From assembly GCA_025356615.1 (NCBI GenBank), contig JANXSH010001052.1:1-34062 (forward strand): a stretch of DNA of 34,062 bases, read 5' to 3'. The notes beneath the pieces are model-generated. The model was not told the origin of the DNA, ran no database searches, and saw only the letters and a program-made list of their open reading frames with translations. The stretch comes from Planctomycetia bacterium (GTDB lineage Bacteria; Planctomycetota; Planctomycetia; Gemmatales; Gemmataceae). The stretch's first letter is position 1. Each line of letters begins with the position of its first letter. Of this stretch, positions 14,343 to 23,155 are shown piece by piece. Made by a program: the position numbers and the translations under genes.

Positions 14343-15584
14343 ATGCCTTTTCAGAAGTTCGACCTTCCCGCCCCCATCCTGCGGAACGTCCGCGCCCTCG
14401 GCTATACAGCCCCCACCCCCATCCAGGAACAGGCCATCCCGCTGATCCGCGCCGGCAACGATGTCGTCGGCGTAGCCCAGACCGGCACCGGAAAGACGGC
14501 CGCGTTCCTGCTGCCCGTCATCCAAAAGCTCCTCGAGAAGCCGCGCGGCTCGACCGGAGTTCTCGTCCTCGCCCCGACGCGCGAACTGGCCCAACAGGTC
14601 GAGAGCTGCTTCCGTGGCCTCGCCGCCGGGACGGCCCTCCGCTCCGCCCTCGTGATTGGCGGCGTCCCCGAGTCGCCGCAAGAGCGCGCCCTTCGCGCCG
14701 GCGTCGATCTCGTCGACGCCACGCCGGGCCGGCTGCTCGCGCTGCTGCGCGGTCGTTGCTCCATGCCGAACTTGCACACGCTCATTCTCGACGAAGCCGA
14801 TCAGATGTTCGACCTAGGCTTCCTGCCCGACATCAAGCGCATCGTCGCGATGCTGCCCGTGAAGCGCCAGACGATGCTCTTCTCGGCCACCATGCCGCCG
14901 GATGTCGCCCGCCTCAGTGCTGCGATCCTCACCAACCCGACGAACGTGACGGTCGGCGCGCAGGGCACGCCCATCGAGACCGTGACACAGATCGTCTACC
15001 CGGTGCCGAGCTACCGCAAGACGGCCCTCCTCGAACACCTACTCGAGCAGATGGAGCGGCCCTCCGTCCTCATCTTCACGCGCACCCGGCACGGTGCCCG
15101 CAAGCTCGCACGCACCCTGAACGACAAGGGCCACAACGTCACCGAGCTACACAGTGACCGCACCGCCGCCCAGCGGACGCGAGCCTTGCAAGGCTTCCGC
15201 GCTCGGATCTACCCGATCCTGGTGGCGACCAACATCGCCGCCCGCGGCCTCGACGTGCGCCACATCACGCACGTCATCAACTTCGACGTGCCCGCCGCGT
15301 CAGAGGAGTACGTCCACCGCATCGGTCGCACGGGCCGGGCCGGCGACGCGGGCGATTCGATGGTCTTCATGTCGCCCGACGAGAGTTCGATCCTCGCCCG
15401 CGTCGAGCGGCAACTCAAGTGCCGCCTGGCTCGCAGGGTTCTCCCTGATTTCGACTACGGCGCTCCGCCCCCTCCCAAGCACCAACCCGTCGGCACTGGA
15501 CAGGGCAAGCCCCGACGCCAGCCCGTCGGCGCGGGCGTCGGCGGTCCGAGCCGCAAGCCGTCGCGCGGCCAGGGACGCCGATGA
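14343..15584 (+). CDS. DEAD-box ATP-dependent RNA helicase (RhlE-like)
   Basis: This 413-residue protein starts MPFQKFDLPAPILRNVRALG. All helicase motifs are intact: Q motif PTPIQEQ, motif I AQTGTGKT (about 45-52), Ia APTRELAQQ, Ib TPGRLL, II DEAD (150-153), III SAT (181-183), IV VLIFTRT, V TNIAARGLDV, VI HRIGRTGRAG. The tail is Pro/Gly/Arg-rich and ends RGQGRR, as in RhlE-type helicases that remodel ribosomal or structured mRNA. Motif Ib context reads VDLVDATPGR rather than the common DILVATPGR, a mild difference. The gene has its own promoter-like TATAAT upstream and a strong hairpin downstream. Confidence 0.92.
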   Translation: MPFQKFDLPAPILRNVRALGYTAPTPIQEQAIPLIRAGNDVVGVAQTGTGKTAAFLLPVIQKLLEKPRGSTGVLVLAPTRELAQQVESCFRGLAAGTALRSALVIGGVPESPQERALRAGVDLVDATPGRLLALLRGRCSMPNLHTLILDEADQMFDLGFLPDIKRIVAMLPVKRQTMLFSATMPPDVARLSAAILTNPTNVTVGAQGTPIETVTQIVYPVPSYRKTALLEHLLEQMERPSVLIFTRTRHGARKLARTLNDKGHNVTELHSDRTAAQRTRALQGFRARIYPILVATNIAARGLDVRHITHVINFDVPAASEEYVHRIGRTGRAGDAGDSMVFMSPDESSILARVERQLKCRLARRVLPDFDYGAPPPPKHQPVGTGQGKPRRQPVGAGVGGPSRKPSRGQGRR

Positions 15585-15589
15585 CGATT

Positions 15590-15639
15590 GCGCATGAGAA
15601 AGGGGCGACTCCAACCGGAGTCGCCCCTTTCTCATGCGC
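15590..15639. terminator. Perfect 23-bp hairpin between convergent genes
   Basis: Arms 15590-15612 and 15617-15639 are fully complementary with an AACC loop. The distal end of the stem carries CCCCTTTCTCATGC on the plus strand and the mirror on the minus strand, so it can serve the helicase and the convergent Uma2 gene alike. There is no long T-run beyond it. Confidence 0.7.
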
Positions 15640-15647
15640 GGAGGACA

Positions 15648-16208
15648 TCAGGGGAACAGATCCGCGACGAGGCAAGAGAAACCCGGCAACACGTCGCCGC
15701 CCGTGAGGGTTTCGCCGTTCGAGAGGATGACTTGCTCCTGTCCAGGCCGACAGACGGCGACGCTGCGATCTTCCGGGACAGCAATCCAGACTTCGCGCGT
15801 GCCGGCTCGTAGATATTGCTGGACCTTGCGGAGCAGTTGCGTAAAGACATCGCTAGGCGACATCACCTCGACGACGAGATCGGGCGCGATTTCCGCGTAG
15901 CCCTTGCGGGGTGGCTCCGGCATACGCTCGCGGCTCCAGAACGCGATATCCGGCCCGCGCACCGTGTCAGGCCGATGCGCGAGAATGACGCCGCTGTCAT
16001 TGCTCGTGATCCATCCTAGCCGATGGTCGTCGATGAACCCGCCGAGTTTGCGGTCGAACTTCGAGCAAACCTGTCCGTGGTAGAAACTGGGCGGCGGCAT
16101 GGTGATGAGGACTCCTTGGACCAACTCCTGTTGTGTCCCGTCTTCGGGTGACGGCAAGAGGGCGAAATCCTCTGCTGTCATCAAGGGGATCGTCGAGATC
16201 GTGGACAT
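15648..16208 (-). CDS. Uma2-family PD-(D/E)XK nuclease-like protein
   Basis: This 186-residue protein starts MSTISTIPLMTAEDFALLPS, with GGGAG 8 nt upstream. The Uma2 (DUF820) pattern is complete: QELVQGVLITMPPPSFYHG, DSGVILAHRPDTVRGPDIAFWS (the catalytic Asp of GPD), DLVVEVMSPSD (the Glu), then LLRKVQQYLRAGTREVWIAVPEDRSVAV with the usual Lys and YxxxG...VW. The family has a restriction-endonuclease fold and is expanded in planctomycetes and cyanobacteria; its substrate is not known. Confidence 0.88.
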   Translation of the reverse strand: MSTISTIPLMTAEDFALLPSPEDGTQQELVQGVLITMPPPSFYHGQVCSKFDRKLGGFIDDHRLGWITSNDSGVILAHRPDTVRGPDIAFWSRERMPEPPRKGYAEIAPDLVVEVMSPSDVFTQLLRKVQQYLRAGTREVWIAVPEDRSVAVCRPGQEQVILSNGETLTGGDVLPGFSCLVADLFP

Positions 16209-16507
16209 TCCGTGTTCTCCCTGGTTGGCGCGAATCCATTGAATCTTACTTCGCTGCCTCCTGTTTGACCATCCCGAGTGAGGCGGAGCCACATCCCCGC
16301 AGTGAAGACGGAGCAGTTCCGCGCTTCACACTGGGTAAGTGGTGCAGCGATAGGTGCCTATCCTCGGTCTACCCATTTCGCCTGTTCTCACCCGAGGCCC
16401 GCTCCCCATTGGGGCCGAAGGGGAATGATTCAACTCCGAGAGGCCGAACGGCTGATGTTAAGGGAGACATTGCGTTCATTCCATCGGAAGGCTCTGGAGG
16501 GTGCCCC

Positions 16508-17269
16508 ATGCGAGGCGTCCTGTTCTCGATGCTCCTGGTCGGCGGATCGCTGCTCGCCACGGCTGGAGCGGCATGCGCCGAGGAATCCTTCCTCTATCAG
16601 CCCGCCTTCTGCATCGATCATGCGTTGCGCGGCCCGGCAGAAGCCTATCTTCCCCAGCCCGGCGATATCCTGTTGCGCCTGGACCGCTCGATTTTCTGGA
16701 GAGTCACGCACTACATGGCGCTGGCCTTCGACCCGAACGGCTCCGCCATCGTGTTCGCCCGGCCCGATGGCAGCCTGGCCATTCTCGAGGCCGGGCCGAA
16801 CGACACGCAATGGGTGGGGACCCTGGATCTGTTGCCTCACCTGCGAGAATACGAGGCCGTGGGAAGGGTGTGGATCCGCAAGCGGAAGGTGCCCCTGACC
16901 AAGGAGGAGTCGTGCCGGCTGACGGCGTTCGCCCTCGCGCAGGAGGGCAAACGCTTCGCCCTGATTCGCCTGGCCGGGCAGCTCACGCTGCTGCGGAGCC
17001 GAGGCCCGATCCGCACACACTTCATGGGCGAACCGCGCGGCGATCGCAAATCCTACTTCTGCTCCGAGTTGGTGTGCGAGTCGTGCGTCGCCGCCGGCCT
17101 GCTCGAGCGGGAGCGCACCCGCCCCTCCGCCACTTACCCGCGTGACCTCTTCTTCGGGCGGTCGTTCAATCCGGTCGTCGACCGCATGCTCGATGTGAAC
17201 TGCGGCTGGTATCCCCCGGCACGCTGGGTCTCCACTCCCGCCGGGAACTGCCCCTGCCTGAAGCCGTGA
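16508..17269 (+). CDS. Secreted YiiX/YebB-like permuted NlpC/P60 cysteine hydrolase
   Basis: This 253-residue protein starts MRGVLFSMLLVGGSLLATAG, a clear signal peptide ending near AACA-EE; GGAGG 7 nt upstream fixes the start. The permuted NlpC/P60 core is visible: LPQPGDILLRLDRSIFWRVTHYMALAF with catalytic His68, and later KSYFCSELVCESC with catalytic Cys185. In this group the His precedes the Cys, opposite to normal NlpC/P60. Members are thought to be cysteine hydrolases or acyl-modifying enzymes acting outside the cytoplasm, with uncertain substrates. The upstream 299 bp (16209-16507) hold no other supported feature. Confidence 0.8.
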   Translation: MRGVLFSMLLVGGSLLATAGAACAEESFLYQPAFCIDHALRGPAEAYLPQPGDILLRLDRSIFWRVTHYMALAFDPNGSAIVFARPDGSLAILEAGPNDTQWVGTLDLLPHLREYEAVGRVWIRKRKVPLTKEESCRLTAFALAQEGKRFALIRLAGQLTLLRSRGPIRTHFMGEPRGDRKSYFCSELVCESCVAAGLLERERTRPSATYPRDLFFGRSFNPVVDRMLDVNCGWYPPARWVSTPAGNCPCLKP

Positions 17270-17290
17270 CAGGACAAATCGGATCCCGGA

Positions 17291-17350
17291 AGCCGGGGGC
17301 ACGCGGGCGCGCAACCCGCATCGGGCGGCTGCCCTCGGGCACCCCCGGCT
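17291..17350 (+). terminator. GC-rich hairpin downstream of the YiiX-like gene
   Basis: AGCCGGGGG (17291-17299) pairs with CCCCCGGCT (17342-17350) around a GC-rich interior. It lies 20 nt after the stop codon. There is no T-run, so a terminator role is only likely. Confidence 0.35.
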
Positions 17351-17447
17351 CGGTCGCAGCGCATTTTCGTTAGACAAGGCACGGCATGTGCGACGACCGT
17401 CATCCATCTCCGGGTTTTCCGGAAATCATGGGATGGGGAGCAAGCGC

Positions 17448-18611
17448 ATGAACCTTCGACTCTTGGGAATCACCGTGCTGTCCGCTGCCTTCGCTGTCGG
17501 CGGGGAGGAGCGGAAGCTCACTACCGCAGAGCCTGTCGGCACGATCGAGGCGGTGGCGACCTTCGACGGCCCGATGCCGACCGGCGTGACCGTGTCGCAC
17601 AAGGGCCGCATCTTCGTCAACTTCCCCCGCTGGGGGGACAAGGTGGAATTCACCGTCGCCGAGATGAAGGGCGGCAAGGCGGTCGCCTACCCGAACGAGG
17701 CATTCAACCGCCTCGACAAGGACCGCCCCGCCGAACGCCTCGTGTCGGTGCAGAGCGTGGTCGTCGATCCCGCCGACCGGCTCTGGATGTTGGACACGGG
17801 CAGCGTCGAGTTCGGCCCGACCTTGCCGGGCGGCCCGAAGCTGGTCGGCGTCGATCTCGCCACGAACAAGGTCTTCCGGTCGATCCCGTTCCCCCCCGAC
17901 GTGGCGCTGAAGACGACGTACCTCAACGACATCCGCTTCGACCTGCGCCGCGGCAAGTCGGGCGTCGCCTACATCACCGACTCCTCCCTGAACGGACCCA
18001 ACGGCATCATCGTCGTGGACCTGGAGACGGGCAAGAGCCGGCGGCGGCTCAACGACCACGCCTCGACCAAGGCGGACAAGGCGTTCCTTCCGATCGTCGA
18101 AGGGCGACCGCTGATGAACCGGCCCAAGGGGGGCGAGCCGACCCACATGACCTTCGGCGCGGACGGGATCGCGATCGGCCACGACGGCAAGTACCTCTAC
18201 TACTGTCCGCTCTCGAGTCGCCGCCTCTACCGCGTCGCCACGGAGGCCCTCCTGGACGAGAAGGCGACCGAGTCGGACGTGGCGAAGGCCGTGGAAGACC
18301 TGGGCGACCGGGGCTTCGCCTCCGACGGCCTGGAGTCCGACGACGAGGGGCGGATCTACCTGACGGACTACGAACACAACGCCATCCTCCGGCGGGGCGC
18401 GAACGGTCGCTACGAGACGCTGGTCTACGACCCGCGCGTGCTGTGGCCCGACACGATGTCCCTGGCGACGGACGGGCACCTCTACTTCACCGCGAACCAG
18501 TTGAACCGGCAGGCGCAGTTCCACGAGGACAAGGATCTGCGACGAAAGCCCTATGTGCTGTTCCGCGTGAAGGTCGATGGAGGCCCCGTTCTGCTGAAGC
18601 GCAAGGGCTGA
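17448..18611 (+). CDS. Secreted yellow/major royal jelly-like beta-propeller protein
   Basis: This 387-residue protein starts MNLRLLGITVLSAAFAVGGE, a signal peptide, with GGGAG 8 nt upstream. The rest is typical of bacterial yellow/MRJP (L-dopachrome-tautomerase-related) proteins: PTGVTVSHKGRIFVNFPRWG, WMLDTGSVEF, LVGVDLATNKVFRSIPFP, YLNDIRFD, AYITDSSLNGPNGIIVVDLETGKSRRRL, DGIAIGHDGKYLYYCPLSSRRLYRV and GRIYLTDYEHNAI. It should fold as a six-bladed propeller outside the cytoplasm. Bacterial members have no settled activity. It is followed immediately by the second copy of the double-hairpin repeat. Confidence 0.85.
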   Translation: MNLRLLGITVLSAAFAVGGEERKLTTAEPVGTIEAVATFDGPMPTGVTVSHKGRIFVNFPRWGDKVEFTVAEMKGGKAVAYPNEAFNRLDKDRPAERLVSVQSVVVDPADRLWMLDTGSVEFGPTLPGGPKLVGVDLATNKVFRSIPFPPDVALKTTYLNDIRFDLRRGKSGVAYITDSSLNGPNGIIVVDLETGKSRRRLNDHASTKADKAFLPIVEGRPLMNRPKGGEPTHMTFGADGIAIGHDGKYLYYCPLSSRRLYRVATEALLDEKATESDVAKAVEDLGDRGFASDGLESDDEGRIYLTDYEHNAILRRGANGRYETLVYDPRVLWPDTMSLATDGHLYFTANQLNRQAQFHEDKDLRRKPYVLFRVKVDGGPVLLKRKG

Positions 18612-18617
18612 CCGAAG

Positions 18618-18670
18618 GTAGGCCCCGCGAGCCGAGCGGGGCTGGTCCGGCTCGACTCGCCGGACCTACT
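18618..18670. repeat. Double-hairpin interspersed repeat, copy 2
   Basis: It is identical to 13398-13450 except for one base in the second loop. It begins 7 nt after the stop of the MRJP-like gene, so it may act as a transcript end or 3' stabiliser. The outer TAACAG/CTGTTA extension of copy 1 is not conserved here. Confidence 0.8.
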
Positions 18671-18811
18671 TCTATTATTCCCCCCCCTTCGTTCCGGCGA
18701 TCGGCCCGAGGTTTGGGGATGGTAGGGTTTTTTAGGCGTGAGGGAGTATACCAACCTAACCGATGATGCGTTCCTTCGCCGGCCTGAAGCACCCCGCGTA
18801 ACGGAAACCCC

Positions 18812-20026
18812 ATGGACGTACCCCCTGTCAAGCCTCCGATACCATCGACCCCCTCCCACGCCGACCTGGAAATCAAGGACGCCCAGCTGATCTTTTCGGC
18901 CGTCTGGGCCGACCTGGAGGAGCAGCACGGCCGCGACAAGTTGCGGTTCCCCCGCGAGTTCATCTGGCTCGGCGGCGCGCCGGGCGCGGGCAAGGGAACC
19001 AACACCCCCTTCATCGCCGAGGCGCGCGGCATTACCGCCCCGTCGATCGTCATGAGCGACCTGCTGACCAGCCCTCACGCCCTGGCGATCAAGAACGCCG
19101 GCAAGTTGGTGGAGAACCGCGAGGTGATCGGGCTGCTCTTCGAGGAGTTGCTCTCCCCGCGCTACCACGAGGGCGTCATCATCGACGGCTTCCCCCGCAC
19201 CAAGGTGCAGGTGGAGTGCCTCAAACTGTTCTACCACGAGATGCTGACCCTGCACAGCGAGTACCGCTCCACGCAACTCTCCCGCTACTTCCGCAAGCCG
19301 ATGTTCCGCATCGCGCTACTCTTCGTGAGCGAGGAGGTAAGCGTCCAGCGCCAGTTGAAGCGCGGCACGGAAATCGAGGCGAACAACCGGCAGGTGCGAG
19401 AGTCGGGCAAGGGTCAACTGCTGGAACTCCGGGCCACGGACATCGACCCCAGCCTCTGCCGGAACCGCTACCGGATGTTCAAGGAGACCACGTTCGACGC
19501 GCTACAATCGTTGCGGAAGATCTTCCACTTCCACTTCATCGACGCCGAGAACGCCCTGCCCGAGGTGCAGCAGAACATCTCGCAGGAGTTCAGCTACCAG
19601 AGTTCGCTGGAACTGAGTCCCGAGGTGTACGAGCTGATCCGCGACATCCCGGCCGCCAGCCAACTGGCGCTGCACGCACGCCAGGAGTTGGTCGAACGCC
19701 TCGAACTGTACGAGGAGCAACACCGGCCCCTGTTCGAGCGGGTGGTCAAGCTCGTCCAGGATAAGATGATCCCGATCGTGCGGACCCACGCGATCTCCGG
19801 TCACGCCCGCATCAACCGCGAGGACGAGTTATGGGATGACCCTTTGGCCCTGCGCATCATGATCGATGTCCTCTCGGAACGCGGGTTCCACGCGACCGTA
19901 GACATCCACCGCATGGACGTGCCCGAGCGGATCAACCCGGACACCCGGGAAATCATCTGCCGAACCAAGAAGGTCTATCGCATCGAAATTCGCTACCAGG
20001 CGTCCGACATCCGGCGCGGGCACTGA
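18812..20026 (+). CDS. Adenylate-kinase-like nucleoside monophosphate kinase with long C-terminal extension
   Basis: This 404-residue protein carries a P-loop GGAPGAGKGT (54-63), followed by SIVMSDLL, the NMP-binding segment LVENREVIGLLFEELL, IIDGFPRTKVQVECL (DGFPRT at 125-130), and RIALLFVSEEVSVQRQLKRG with the Arg of the lid side. These are the adenylate kinase landmarks, so it likely moves a phosphate between nucleotides. It is about twice the usual length: from about residue 260 there is a helical extension (SYQSSLELSPEVYELIRDIP; ARQELVERLELYEEQHRPL) and a C-terminal segment FHATVDIHRMDVPERINP that I cannot assign. The true lid domain is not obvious. Cellular role unknown. Confidence 0.78.
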   Translation: MDVPPVKPPIPSTPSHADLEIKDAQLIFSAVWADLEEQHGRDKLRFPREFIWLGGAPGAGKGTNTPFIAEARGITAPSIVMSDLLTSPHALAIKNAGKLVENREVIGLLFEELLSPRYHEGVIIDGFPRTKVQVECLKLFYHEMLTLHSEYRSTQLSRYFRKPMFRIALLFVSEEVSVQRQLKRGTEIEANNRQVRESGKGQLLELRATDIDPSLCRNRYRMFKETTFDALQSLRKIFHFHFIDAENALPEVQQNISQEFSYQSSLELSPEVYELIRDIPAASQLALHARQELVERLELYEEQHRPLFERVVKLVQDKMIPIVRTHAISGHARINREDELWDDPLALRIMIDVLSERGFHATVDIHRMDVPERINPDTREIICRTKKVYRIEIRYQASDIRRGH

Positions 20027-20241
20027 GCATATCGCCCTACGAGGTTCGAGTCCCCCCGACCGTGGGGCCGAACGCCGCCGACGACGACGAGAGTTCGGTC
20101 ACGGAGACGGTTCGGGTAGAGCAGCGCTGACGAGGGCCAATCGGAAAAGAATCGCCCAGTGGACGCTTCCGCGAGGTGGCTGTGCTTTGTACGATAATCC
20201 GCATCCTCTCGAGTAGCCAGTCGCTTCCAAGGAGACCTCCT

Positions 20242-20745
20242 ATGGCCGAACTCTTCGGCAACTTCTACTTCTTGCTCTTCGGGAGGATCACCATCATGGT
20301 CGTGATCACGATACTCGCCACGGCGTGGACGACAACGCGCCAGGCGAATCTCGATGCCGACCTGAAACGCGACATGATCCAGCGCGGCATGTCAGCCGAG
20401 GACATCGAGCGCGTGATAGCTGCCTCGGCCAATTCCAACCCTCGAGACCAGCCATCGAGTGCCCAGGGCATCAGTGAGGACTCCCTCAACGAGGTCGTCT
20501 CGGTCCTCGGCCAAGTCGGCGCTTCGCCGGAGGTCATCGAGGAGGTGCTTTCGGCGTTTCGCTCTGCCGATGTGCCGACCCAGGAGGTCGTCTCCGAGGC
20601 GATCCAACACCTGGTCGAGAGCGCCGACGAGGTAACGGGTGAGCAGATCCTTGCGGTCGTCCGCGCTCTACGCCAGCAGAAAGAGGCCGCGAACGCCCAC
20701 CTCATTCCGATTCGCGACGAACGCATCAAAGCGGACGGGCAATGA
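20242..20745 (+). CDS. Single-pass membrane protein of unknown function
   Basis: This 167-residue protein begins MAELFGNFYFLLFGRITIMV; AAGGAG lies 8 nt upstream. One hydrophobic segment (about 8-30) is followed by a cytoplasmic-type charged helical region: LKRDMIQRGMSAEDIERVIAAS, then SPEVIEEVLSAFRSAD and a final helix. The RGMSAEDIERVI motif resembles short helical hairpins seen in small planctomycete membrane proteins, but I know no named family. It ends about 45 bp before the convergent rpoD-like gene, with a hairpin between. Confidence 0.6.
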   Translation: MAELFGNFYFLLFGRITIMVVITILATAWTTTRQANLDADLKRDMIQRGMSAEDIERVIAASANSNPRDQPSSAQGISEDSLNEVVSVLGQVGASPEVIEEVLSAFRSADVPTQEVVSEAIQHLVESADEVTGEQILAVVRALRQQKEAANAHLIPIRDERIKADGQ

Positions 20746-20749
20746 GAAC

Positions 20750-20768
20750 GAGGACATGCCCCGTCCTC
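20750..20768. terminator. Short hairpin between convergent genes
   Basis: GAGGAC (20750-20755) pairs with GTCCTC (20763-20768). It lies directly after the stop of the 167-residue membrane protein. The stem is only 6 bp and no long T-run follows. Confidence 0.3.
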
Positions 20769-20788
20769 ATTGTTGGCTTTCTGGCGGC

Positions 20789-22414
20789 TCACTCCGTCTC
20801 GGCGAACTCGGCGAGGCGCTGGCTGCGTAGGGGCTGGCGCAACTTGAGCAAGCCCCTCGCTTCGATCTGGCGGATGCGCTCGCGGGTGATGCCGTAGGCG
20901 CGGGCGACCTCCTCGAGCGTTTTGGGCTGGCCATCACGGAGGCCGAACCGCAGTTCGATCACCTCGCGTTCGCGCGGCGTGAGGGAGCGCAGCACCTCGC
21001 CGATGCGGTCGCGGAGCAGGTGTTGATCGACGGCCTTGCCGGGGTTGGTCGCGGACGGGTCGTCGAGGAAGTCCTCGAGGGCGCGTTCGCCGTCCCCGCC
21101 GAGCGGTTCGTGGAGACTCACCGGGTGCCGGGCGACGACGCGGAGGGACAGCGTCTCTTCGGCGGTGACGCCGAGGGCGGCGGCGATCTCCTCGATGGTC
21201 GGCTCGCGGCCCTGCGCGATGGACAACTCGCCCCGGACGCGCTCGACGCGGGCCAGCGCGCCGACCTGATGGCAGGGAACGCGGATCGTGCGGGCGTGGT
21301 CGGCCAGCGCGCGGGTGATGCCCTGACGGATCCACCAGGTGGCGTAGGTGCCGAACTTGAACAGGAGGCGGTGCTCGTACTTGTCCACCGCACGCATCAG
21401 GCCGCGATTGCCCTCCTGGATCAGGTCCGAGAAGGGCAGCCCTCGGCTGCGGTAGCGCTTGGCGATCGACACGACGAGGCGGAGGTTGCCCTCGGCCAGT
21501 TCGCGGCGGGCCTTCTGGTAGAGCCGGCGGCGCGTCTCGAGGATGGTGGCCCCGCGGGCGAGGTCGTCAGGCTCGGAGCGGGCCTCGTACATCAGTTCAC
21601 GGAGTTGCTTGTTCGCCTTGTTCCGGCGCTCGCGGTCGGCGGCGGAGTTCCCGCCCGCCTCGGCGAGGTGGGCCAGGTCGCTCATTTGGCGCGACAGGCC
21701 CCGCAGGTCGTCGGTCCAGTGGTCGAGCAGGTCGATCCGGGGGGACAATTCCTCGGCCAGGCGGCGCGTCTTGTAGAGCTTGCGCCACAGTTGGCGGCGC
21801 AGGCGGGCGCGGGAGGCGGCGGAGGTCGCCTTGAGCATGTCGCGGAAGTCGGCGTCGGCCTCGCGGACGAGGGTCCGCATCGTCGGGATGTGGTGCGGCA
21901 TCCGCTTGAGGATGTTCTCGCGGGTCAGGCCGAGCGTGTTGACCACGTCGATCGTGGGGTCGAGCGCCAGGTCGCCGTGCAGGACGCGGTCGAACGCCTC
22001 GACGACCTTGGCCAGGGTGCGCCAGGACGAGAGGGCGGCATGCCGGTAGCGCGAGCGTCGCATCTCGAGTTGCTGGGCGAGGTGCAATTCCTGCTTGCGG
22101 TTGAGCAGCGGGATGGCCCCCATCTGACGAAGGTAGAGGCCCAGCGCGTCGTCGGGCGAGTGCGAATCGTCTTCCGGTTCCTCGACCTCGCCGACGGGCA
22201 ACTCATCGACGAGCGGCGGCTCGCCGTCACGCGGCACGGCGAGGACATCGTATTCGGATTCCGTGCCGTCCCCGAAGAGGCCACGCCCCTCGTTCTGGGG
22301 GCGCTCGGCGACTTCCGGTTCGTGGTCGAAGCCGACCGCGTCCTCGAAGGGTTGTGGGAGGGGTTGGGCCACGGGGGGCCGACCTCCTCGTTTAGTAGTG
22401 CGTTGTGTTGGCAT
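20789..22414 (-). CDS. RpoD/SigA-type RNA polymerase sigma factor
   Basis: This 541-residue protein starts MPTQRTTKRGGRPPVAQPLP; an earlier ATG is rejected because the added 53 residues are unlike the family. Region 1.2 is DALGLYLRQMGAIPLLNRKQELHLAQQLE. A long helical non-conserved region (about 130-290) follows. Region 2 is NLRLVVSIAKRYRSRGLPFS..FGTYATWWIRQGITRALADHARTIRVPCH; region 3 contains REPTIEEIAAALGVTAEE; region 4 is LTPREREVIELRFGL and ARAYGITRERIRQIEARGLL. These are group-1/2 sigma-70 features that recognise -10 and -35. The acidic, Pro-rich N-terminus is not a clear region 1.1, so it could be an alternative group-2 factor instead of the housekeeping one. The large plus-strand frame opposite it is a shadow. 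Confidence 0.9.
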   Translation of the reverse strand: MPTQRTTKRGGRPPVAQPLPQPFEDAVGFDHEPEVAERPQNEGRGLFGDGTESEYDVLAVPRDGEPPLVDELPVGEVEEPEDDSHSPDDALGLYLRQMGAIPLLNRKQELHLAQQLEMRRSRYRHAALSSWRTLAKVVEAFDRVLHGDLALDPTIDVVNTLGLTRENILKRMPHHIPTMRTLVREADADFRDMLKATSAASRARLRRQLWRKLYKTRRLAEELSPRIDLLDHWTDDLRGLSRQMSDLAHLAEAGGNSAADRERRNKANKQLRELMYEARSEPDDLARGATILETRRRLYQKARRELAEGNLRLVVSIAKRYRSRGLPFSDLIQEGNRGLMRAVDKYEHRLLFKFGTYATWWIRQGITRALADHARTIRVPCHQVGALARVERVRGELSIAQGREPTIEEIAAALGVTAEETLSLRVVARHPVSLHEPLGGDGERALEDFLDDPSATNPGKAVDQHLLRDRIGEVLRSLTPREREVIELRFGLRDGQPKTLEEVARAYGITRERIRQIEARGLLKLRQPLRSQRLAEFAETE

Positions 22415-22573
22415 GAGCTTCCGTCCTGTCGTAATGTCTCGAATCCTTGAAACCAGCAAGCAAAAGGACCGCCTTCGATTCCACCCATTCGTGTCCTCGG
22501 ACAGGACTCGTGCGAAGATGCGATGGGAGTGAGGTACGGTGGCGTAAGTGCCGGTGCGATTGCGATCCTGCAA

Positions 22574-23155
22574 TCGCCGCCAGGAGTTTTATCGTCCGCA
22601 TGGTCCCTCACCGGACAGTATCGGTGAGGGTTGCGTCCGGTGCTACTCCTGGTCCTAACAAGGAATCCACCCAATATAGGATTATAGGCCCTCTCTGGAA
22701 GAGGTGCCTCACAAAATGTTCACGTTCGATACGAATACGAACGGGGAAGAGGAAAGAACCACAGAATCACAGAGGAATACACAGACAGAAAGTTGAGTAG
22801 TGTGCGGGTGAGTGAACGCCCCGTATTCTCTCCTCTACAACTATATTCTACGCATGCCGACTTGCTTCGTGATACGATTTCATCGCCTTCTCCTGGGAAA
22901 TCGGCCCCCGAAACGGCCATTCTTTCGACCATCCGTCGCGTCTGAGGTGCGTAGAGGAGCGCCACCCCACCGTCTGGAACTCGCTACCCCGTTCGGCTGG
23001 GCCTCGCTTCGTTCGCCTGGGCCGTCGTCGGTAGGGTTCTCGCCGCCTCCGCCCCGTGCCTGGCGTTCTTCCCCAACGTCGAAGTTTGCAGCTGGTCTTG
23101 CTGACCTGGATCTGAACCACGCCCCTACGGATACGGACTGGGTCTCTGTCGTCCT
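22574..23155. other. Intergenic stretch, no supported gene
   Basis: A 9-bp hairpin (CCCTCACCG with CGGTGAGGG, about 22605-22630) lies in the rpoD-side leader. A basic 90-codon minus-strand frame (22848-23120) and a plus-strand frame overlap each other, but neither shows family motifs or a convincing start. I see nothing else. Confidence 0.5.

Noticed and set aside
20041..20140. tRNA-like motifs GGTTCGAGTCC and GGTAGAGC after the adenylate-kinase-like gene
   Set aside because: The T-arm has two mismatches and no GCTC strand exists for the D-arm; only local hairpins form. It may be a decayed third tRNA-like RNA but does not reach the standard used for 2344-2631.
21020..22450. 476-codon plus-strand open frame opposite rpoD
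   Set aside because: It is a codon-bias shadow of the real sigma factor gene and shows no domain.
22848..23120. 90-codon basic minus-strand frame
   Set aside because: No family motif, very Arg-rich as expected of GC-rich non-coding DNA, and no convincing start site.
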